DNA of 64,000 nt from Hsuehochloa calcarea. Taxonomy: Eukaryota; Streptophyta; Magnoliopsida; Poales; Poaceae. The stretch spans positions 17,741,098 to 17,805,097 of the forward strand of contig CM070602.1 of NCBI GenBank assembly GCA_036346395.1. Direction: 5' to 3'. Positions within the stretch are counted from its first letter, which is position 1. Each line of letters starts with the position of its first letter. Positions 57,060 through 64,000 of this stretch are shown here, one piece after another. A program made the translations under genes and the position numbers. Below the pieces are notes generated by a model. It saw only the letters and a list, made by a program, of their open reading frames with translations. It made no database searches and was not told the DNA's origin.

Positions 57060-57710
57060 TATCCTCCTCATCCTCAACAATATTACAACGCAGCATGCCT
57101 ATTTATAGTTCTTGATAATATTCCTCGACAAATTTATTACCTTGGTTTAAGTGCTGTAATTTCTTACGCATATCACGTTTAAAAGCAGGAGGAACAAATC
57201 TAGCACGCATAGCTACATTCAATCTATCCCATGTATCAGGTGTTAAGCCAGAATTAACCACTTGATTCCACCAAATGATAGCAAAATCTTTAAATTCACT
57301 AGTAGCTTGTTTGACTCTATGCACTTCAGGAACTAGATGGGCATGAAATTTTTGTTTGACTATCATCTCCCAATCTAGATAAATTTTAGCATCATAAACA
57401 CCCGCAAAAGATAGTATGGTAAATTTAACTTTAGCAAATGGGTCATCATTAGCACGAGTATTGTGGTGCTGAAAATTATTACCTCCCATACCATGACGGT
57501 TGTGATGTAGACGGTGTCATTGACGGGCATCTTGGTCAAGAAACACAAATAGCAGATCACGGTTTCTCCTCTCACTATCATCTCCTCAAGATCTTGGGTC
57601 AAGGCGTGATCATACTCACGTCCAATGTTTGGTGGCCGGTTAACCATTCTTTCAAGGCGTGTAGTGAGCGCTACAATACTATCGTTGATTGAGTGCTGCA
57701 ATGTGATCAT
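57060..57710 (-). pseudogene. Ty3/gypsy gag, partial
   Basis: Two overlapping frames (57710-57375 and 57489-57103) read DDPFAKVKFTILSFAGVYDA, then KIYLDWEMIVKQKFHAHLVP, then VKQATSEFKDFAIIWWNQ, TPDTWDRLNVAMRARFVPPA and FKRDMRKKLQHLNQGNKFVE. This is the Retrotrans_gag capsid domain of grass gypsy elements. One frameshift lies near 57480. Downstream protease, RT and integrase are absent. Confidence 0.85.
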
Positions 57711-58432
57711 GGTAGCTTAAAGCTTCATATCGATGTCCTCATTAATGGTAGTGCATTGTTCATCCAAGAGCGTCATGAGCTCTCCCTTTACAACACACTC
57801 TTTCTCATGAGGCATCTCACCTGTCATGGTTAGCAAAAAAATAAAAAGACAACACAAATGTATTATCCCTATCAACTACTAGGTGATGGAAGGTGGAAAC
57901 ACACACTCTTACAAGTGTTCTTACCAACGCAGCAGATGGTACAACCGGTGGCTGGTTCGTGATACCGTGTCGAGAGTGGGTATGATTGCAAGAGGGGGCC
58001 TGCTCTGATCAAGAGTAGGTGGAGCTCGGAAGGCACAATATGTAGCAAGGATTAGCAAAAACCGTAACCTGATTAGCAAAGTTGAATAAGGGTCCAAAGT
58101 ACCTGTCACGGTTACTGGTCTAAAAAGTGTCTCTAGCCCTAACACAACACTGATCGATAACAAGGACTAGATACAGAGGATTCAAAGGATATAAGGCTGG
58201 GAGTGCTCGTAGACCAACTGGGGGTGGTCGATTTGCTTCTTCTTCTTCTCTCTTTTTTTAACTGCCGAAACCCAACCTAGGGTTCCTTTTTTTTGCTGCC
58301 GAAACCCAACCTAGGGTTCCTTTTTTTGCGAATGTGACATTGACTCAAAACTCTTCAAAAACCCTCTTCTGGGCCTACCGATATATATGGGTCACAAACT
58401 TTTTGTAGACGGCAGGGGTATACAGGTAATTA
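57711..58432 (-). other. Gypsy-type leader with a tandemly duplicated 33-bp unit
   Basis: There is no gene. A direct duplication of CTGCCGAAACCCAACCTAGG plus GTTCC and a T run lies at 58262-58294 and 58296-58328. A TATATATGGG/CCCATATATA block near 58382-58390 suggests LTR or promoter DNA. The PBS was not identified. Confidence 0.45.
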
Positions 58433-59065
58433 AGTCGATTGTGGAGAACTCGACGTTGATGATCCGAAGGCTCCGACCAAAACAGATCAAACCCCTCGCA
58501 ATCACTACACCACTGCTCCGATGGTAATCAACCGCGTTTAACGCGTTGACCTCACCAAGAAGGCTATCTCCTGCATGCGAATCGAGAACACAAGCAAGAA
58601 AGTAGAAGAAGCAATCTGATATTGTATTGCGAATAAAGATGAAGCTCACAATATGGGGTTCCTCAACCGAACGTGCGGCGAGACTGCTAAGCAGAATAAT
58701 CTCAAAGAAAAATCCACCCTAAACTATGACGGCCATCGATATATAGGGGATGTGAGGGGTCAACTTAGGGTTGTGCGCCGCAGGCGAGGCGCATACAACC
58801 GGGCTCCGATCTCGACACGCTTACAATGCCCTATTAAGTCCAAAACGGTGATGCAGCACCTTATCCACTATTCATATCGCGTATCGCTGGTCGAAGACCT
58901 GGTCGTAGGACTGGTCCTGGGGTGGTTTTGAGGATTCCATACTATCTTTGGTCGTAGATTGTGTCCAACGAGTACTGTGCTCGCCGAGTACTGGTGAAAC
59001 TGGTCGTATGCCTTCTTGAAGTGGTCGAGACCTCGGAATCGTCGTAGACCTTCTTAAACTGGTCG
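58433..59065 (-). repeat. Gypsy-type LTR, right copy (minus orientation)
   Basis: This is a direct repeat of 52455-53095. The minus strand has a TATA block (CCCCTATATATCG near 58738-58750) and the ATTCGCAATACAATATCAGA block. Coding-end sequence of another unit continues to its right (59054-59260), just as in the left copy. Confidence 0.65.
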
Positions 59066-59453
59066 TAGTCCTAGATACCTAAGAACAAGTAAATCATCTC
59101 CATTGGGCAGCATCATAGAGTTCTCAAATAATACACTCAGCCCTAGAAATGAATTTACCTGATAAATAAGTTGACGAGCTCTTGTAATCGGAATAGCAAG
59201 CATAGCAAATGTGGTTGTATCCATAGGGGTCATGTCCTCATCAGATCTTGACGAAGTAACATTGCGTTGTTGGCACATTTTTCTTTCCATTGCTTTGTTT
59301 AACCTTTCCTTTATTGATTCGAAGGCACTTCGACATATCACGCTTAACGTCGTCTTCTGGCAGTACGAAAGACACGACTCCATTCAATCGACCAAAAGAG
59401 GCATCGATCGATAGAATGGAATGACTGGTTAAATGATAATCTAGCATCAACAC
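59054..59453 (-). pseudogene. Second copy of the gypsy-type 3' coding end
   Basis: The segment reads EDMTPMDTTTFAMLAIPITR, then ARQLIYQVNSFLGLSVLFEN and SMMLPNGDDLLVLRYLGL, nearly the same as 53054-53310. Upstream (59260-59453) the two copies differ: here the minus strand encodes DYHLTSHSILSIDASFGRLN and an ERLNKAMERKMCQQRN stretch. Confidence 0.55.
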
Positions 59454-60960
59454 CGGAATGTTGTGCAGAGAAGAGAAGATAAAGCAAGGTTTATGGGAGT
59501 CTCACTTAACCTCTGCTTCACAAGTTCTATTTGCCCCGCTAGGTAAGGAATGCATTGGATGAATGCATGAAAGGGTACATATATGCAAATCAGTCATAAG
59601 GCAATTTTAGCTATTGGTTAGTAAGAGTTCAAATGCTCATATGCATGCTTACATGATTCTATCAAAATGCAACAAGACAAATTCATTTTTGTTAGGTGAG
59701 CATAAGATTCGACAACAACAAGAATTTATATTAGCATGTCCTGGTTTTTTATTACTATGTTAAGGATCAATCAATTTAACAAATTGAATAAGTACTCAAT
59801 AAGACCTACACATACTAGTATCATCATCTTAAACTTCACACATACATTAAGAATGCAAGAAAAAATTCTGGTATGTTACTTAGGTCATACTCAACACCAT
59901 AAAATTGGGCCCTAGTATTTTAAACTAAACTATTAGTTTCAGATTCAAAATTGACTAGAACAGCACTACAAAGCATTTGAATTAAATTATGGGCAAAACA
60001 GGTCCAATAAATTCTAAAAAAAATTATATTTACAAACTACACATCATCAGGTTATCAAGTGAAAAAAATTTCAAGATTTTAGAGATCACCTAAAGGCACT
60101 GGAGCACAATTCTATCCATCTAGTTTAAAAATTGCACAAAAATAAGGAATGAGATTTACTTTGCATATAAAAATTGACTACATAAGCAAACCTAGCATGG
60201 TTTAAACACTTTCAGTTAAGCAAGATTAAAATGAGCTACTCCCAATTCATATTATAACAAGTTCACTTTTTATCAATTAAAAGACAAGCACGTTCTTTAA
60301 CTCCATTACAATTTAGCTCATCAAGCTACAACATCCATAATATCCAAAAATTTAAACTCATGCAAGGAATCCATATGAGCATAGCAAGTTGTTAATTTCC
60401 AAATTTGTTAACAATTTTAAGCTAATGAAATTTTAAGGCAACTTTAATTTACACTTCTACATGTTTAGTCATTTTCATGCTTTAATTACCAAGATGAACC
60501 ACTAACCACACTTCTCTGTTTACAATTTTCTTTTTAGTTACGGTTTTTGCTAATAACTATAAAAACATGACAAGCTTAAGTTAACCAAGAAACTATATAC
60601 AAGATCAAAATGTATTAATCAAGATGCTTAACACATAATTAGAAGTATCTTCTACCCTCCTTAATATTTTGGTGCATAGAAAATGAGGTAAGGGGAGAAT
60701 GAGCATAAGGTTAGTAATTGGTAACGGGTATGCAATTTACTCTAGCATGTACTAATCATTCCAAAATCACCAAAATATGATACGATGAACCAAAATTAGT
60801 TTTCCGATATAGTTGTTATACATGTCGCCCGTAGGCGATGCACAACTATTTGAAACAAAGAGAGCAAATGATTAAAAAAATCCAGCATCTACAAGACAAG
60901 TAATATATTTAGGGTGTATATATTCTAAGAATAAACCCTAATTTGATCCTAATATCACAG
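59454..60960. other. AT-rich DNA without genes
   Basis: Stops are dense in all six frames. I found no repeat termini or protein similarity. Confidence 0.4.
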
Positions 60961-63900
60961 CAAGGCATCGTCTTCTCGTCCTTCCGCCGATGCTCTTCAC
61001 CTGTGACTATTTAGCATATCTAACATTGGAAAAGAGAGACGAGCAATGCAGAAAAATTATTTTACATAAATCAAATGATTGATGAGGTAAGACTTACAGG
61101 GTGTATCCAACATTTTGGAATTTTAAACCTAGGACGAGGCTAATTCTTACAGAGTGTATCCAAGCGTGTTCAAAACCTAGGATGGGGCTATTCAAATAGC
61201 TTATACCCTACTAGGGGTGTACCACTTTACCTACATGTCAGACCGCTCCTTTTTCCACTAGATGAAGCACACTTCCGAATGTATGTTGGCATAGCTAAGT
61301 CCTACGAGACGTTTTCCAATATAATGCATTAACTACGAGTCGTCTGCATGGGTGAAACCCTCTGTGAACCGCCCTTGTGTGTGCAGACGGGGCTCCCACA
61401 GAGGACCCACACATTGTGTCAGAGATATCGGCCCATCCTCAGCAACTGCTGATGCCCTCAGTGTGGAGAACCTGTACAGTAACCCACCCCACACAACCAA
61501 CACACACAGGACATTTTTTAACACAACACACACACCCACCACTTGCGACTCGGAGCTAACGCACGCAAAGTACTAAGTCAAGAGGGGTCCCATATGTCCC
61601 TCATGTGGATGTACACAATATGCTCGGTACGGTGGCGCAAGTAATTCGGTCCTTGTTGACTCAGGCACGAGCCACACACCTAGTAACCACACCAAGAACC
61701 ATTTGCCCGAGTCTTAATCATTTTATTTTTATTTTTATTTTTCCAAATATAATAGCACAGGGTGCTGGATATAACATAATAAAAATGATTAATGTGATCA
61801 AGGTCATCGACAAAGACGACAACCGCCCAATCTACCAGAAGCTAAGCATTGCTAAGCATAACACCAAAATAAACATAAATATACCATATAGCATCCACCG
61901 GGCTCTAATTCACCAACGGAATTATTAACTTAGGCTAGTGGCTGGGGCTGAACAATTTTAGGAAAGTCATGCAATAGGATTAACTACATCTAATCGCAAA
62001 CATAACTTTAACAAATAAAGTATGCATACATACAGTTGCAAAACAAAATAATAATTTTTGAATGTAACAGGATCAACACGTATCAACAGAATGGGTGCTT
62101 GCCTTTGTTTTCTGGCACTCTCGACATTCACATGATCATCTCTATTGCACACCCGAATCATCGTCATCTAACGATAAGTACCGACAAAGCGAATACACTG
62201 AATAAACACTAAAATTCCAAAGGTCTCCAAAAATTATGAAATTAATACAGAAGGTAGATTATGATTTAATATGAATTTAGAAATAAACGTTATTCGATTT
62301 GAAGTTTGTATGTGGAAGTTATAGACTAAATCATTTCTGCTTAAAGAGAAAATCCAACAATTAGGTTTCGGTTACTATTCACCGATTTGACTACACGTGG
62401 TCAAAAGGATGTTTGACTACACGTGGTCGAAAGGAGGTTCAACTACACATGGTCAGAAGAAGTTTTTTAAAACAGGTGGTCAGAAGGAGGTTTCGACTAC
62501 AGGTGGTCAGAAGGAGCTCGAGGAGTAGCAAAATAGGACGATGAGGTCAAGGGCTACCTTTCGGTGTTGGTCTCACCGACTGCGGTGATCGGAGGCTCGC
62601 CGGAGAGGGGCAGAGGTAGAGGAGGCGTGCATTGGTGCCACTGTTGCTCGACGCAAAGACCTTCCCGGGCAAGCTACCGCCAGATCGAACCTCTTGGGTT
62701 TCATGCAATGCGAGGTGGTCGGCGCGGGGACCAAGGGTCTTCTTCTTCAGCAACGGCAAAGTCTAAACGCTGCAAAGCAAGAACATGCACAAATGACAAC
62801 ACTGTAAGGCAAGGGGCTCAACAAGAAATGGTGGAAAATGTTCAAGGGACCTCCAGTAAACTCATCGTGCTCTTGATGACGGTGGGGAGTGGTTGAGGTG
62901 GTCGAAATTCCAATAACACAGAGAAACTCTTGGGGCTTCACTGCTACGCATGCCGTCGTCGAGGTGGTCCACGACGACACGCTAAGCAATTCAATGCATG
63001 CAAGAGCCCCTATGAGATAAAGTGAAACTACCCGAAGGTGGTCGAAAGTGCTCGTAGGTGGTCGTAGATTGTTGTATGTGGTCCTAGGAGGTCGGAAGAA
63101 GCCTAGCACCATTAATGGGCAACGGTGGCACTTCAACGCGGAGGAGGTAGCCTTAGAGAAACGAGAGGCAATGGAAGGTCGGGGAAGCACCAGTTAGAGT
63201 CTGAGATGCTCAGAGAGGAAGCAATTTGGAAATATATCATTAGAGGCGACGTGGGGGTGGAAATGCCCCTTTCGGCCAGAGATGAAGACGAAGCTCAAAT
63301 CCGAAAGCTCTTGAGAACCAAAACCAAATACAGTTAGGGGATAAGTTCCTCGTGTCCTGGAACACGAAATGACACGGGTAGAGAGGAAGGAGCTTCACGT
63401 TGGTGACCAGAACGACGATGAGGCACGGCGGCCAGAAACTTGGAGCCTGCTTCTTTGAGGTTTCTCTCGGTGAGAATGGAAAAGAGAGGAGGGAGAGTGG
63501 TTCAGGGAAACAAATGGTAGGGAAGGGAGCTCCAGGGGGACTTTATATAGGTCGGGATGGAGGGCGTGAGAGAGGGCACCGCACGAGCATTGATGCGCTT
63601 AGGACGGCACACACGCGCACGGGTAGCGTTGGTAGCTGAGGGAGGTGACTGGGGAGTTAATGCTGAGCCAGGCATGGGTGAAAGCCGGACGACGCGCGCA
63701 ATGTCGAGGTCACGGCAAGAGGACAGGGGAAGGTGGGAGAGGTGACCGAGCATGGGCGAGCGCGGGAGACGCGAGGAAACCATGGGCGCATGTCAGAAAC
63801 GGTGGGCACGATAGTTGGCGCTGACGCACGGGTGGAGCACGCTGGCGAGGGCATGGCGTCCTCGTGGAGACGAAGAACTGCAGCGGGACCCACCATTCAG

Positions 63901-64000
63901 CGGCTCAAGGCAACAGGCTCGGGTTGGTCGAGTTAGGTGGTTGGGTCAGACCTGGTCGGAGGGTCTGGTCGAAACCAAGAGGGTGGTCGAAAACGAGTGG
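60961..64000. other. LTR-like DNA with short tandem repeats, running off the window
   Basis: 60961-62380 is mixed, with an (ATTTTT)n-like run at about 61720-61742. 62388-62520 is a tandem array. 62560-64000 is GC-richer, with spurious ORFs on both strands, and contains further TGGTCG motifs (63030-63090, 63920-64000). The composition is that of a large gypsy-type LTR. No protein family is recognised. Confidence 0.35.
62388..62520 (+). repeat. Tandem array of about 27-bp units containing CACGTGGTC
   Basis: Five imperfect units follow the pattern TTTGACTACACGTGGTCGAA followed by AGGAGG. Two carry the perfect G-box core CACGTG; the others read CACATG or CAGGTG. Confidence 0.75.

Noticed and set aside
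62547..63936. Several ORFs of 60-147 codons on both strands
   Set aside because: GC-richer LTR-like DNA with overlapping frames and no domain.
1..64000. CRISPR arrays, tRNA or rRNA genes
   Set aside because: No regularly spaced identical repeats with unique spacers and no cloverleaf or rRNA sequence were recognised by eye. The tandem repeats seen are contiguous, degenerate LTR-type arrays.

Overview
The window looks like nuclear DNA of a grass, most likely rice (Oryza) or a close relative. The reasons are a GC-rich first exon on an otherwise AT-rich intron/exon gene, an mTERF gene with a GC-rich 5' half, and dense nested LTR retrotransposons and Helitrons with grass-type termini. The species is an inference; no database was searched. 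Only two genes look like intact-locus host genes, both on the minus strand: a nine-exon ATG18/BCAS3-type WD40 autophagy gene (CDS 16389-24022) and a single-exon mTERF-family gene (41335-42582). A cytochrome P450 3' fragment (39336-39554, +) and an F-box-like fragment (50574-51122, -) are probable gene relics.

Layout: 1-1171 is a minus-strand LTR cut by the window edge. 1172-3050 is non-genic and ends in a Helitron-like 3' terminus. 3051-15735 is a long foldback (inverted-repeat) element split by a minus-strand Ty1/copia element (3814-15233) that keeps both short LTRs, PPT, PBS region and the TTGAC target duplication. This copia carries a solo gypsy-type LTR (11868-14033), a GC-rich block (14034-14755) and a scrambled integrase region with three copies of one segment. 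15736-24400 is the ATG18 locus with its promoter. 24400-29008 holds a truncated copia gag and LTR-like DNA.

29009-36826 is a copia-type element with 1.84-kb LTRs that carries only a gag (broken by two stops and two frameshifts) and no pol. It is followed directly by a second PBS and gag start (36827-36916), which abut an inverted, diverged LTR of the same family (36917-38399). 38400-41334 is non-coding DNA with tandem repeats and the P450 relic. 41335-42582 is the mTERF gene, and immediately upstream of it lies a decayed autonomous-type Helitron (about 42640-47190, minus) with RPA-like, PIF1-helicase and HUH Rep remnants. A copia LTR and pol tail (about 47190-49570) interrupt the Rep.

52455-59450 is a gypsy-type family: two copies of LTR plus 3' coding end, one gag, an unrecognised acidic ORF where pol should be, and an inserted TGTAACACC-type LTR. 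59450-64000 is AT-rich then LTR-like DNA with short tandem repeats.

The window shows two host genes in a zone of repeated nested insertion. Its most unusual features are two independent gag-without-pol retroelements, LTRs packed with a short palindrome (GGCGGTCnGACCGCC) or with TGGTCG/CGACCA motifs, and a 2-bp-type frameshift near the C-terminus of the ATG18 gene. I did not find a CRISPR, a tRNA/rRNA gene or a clearly new enzymatic system.
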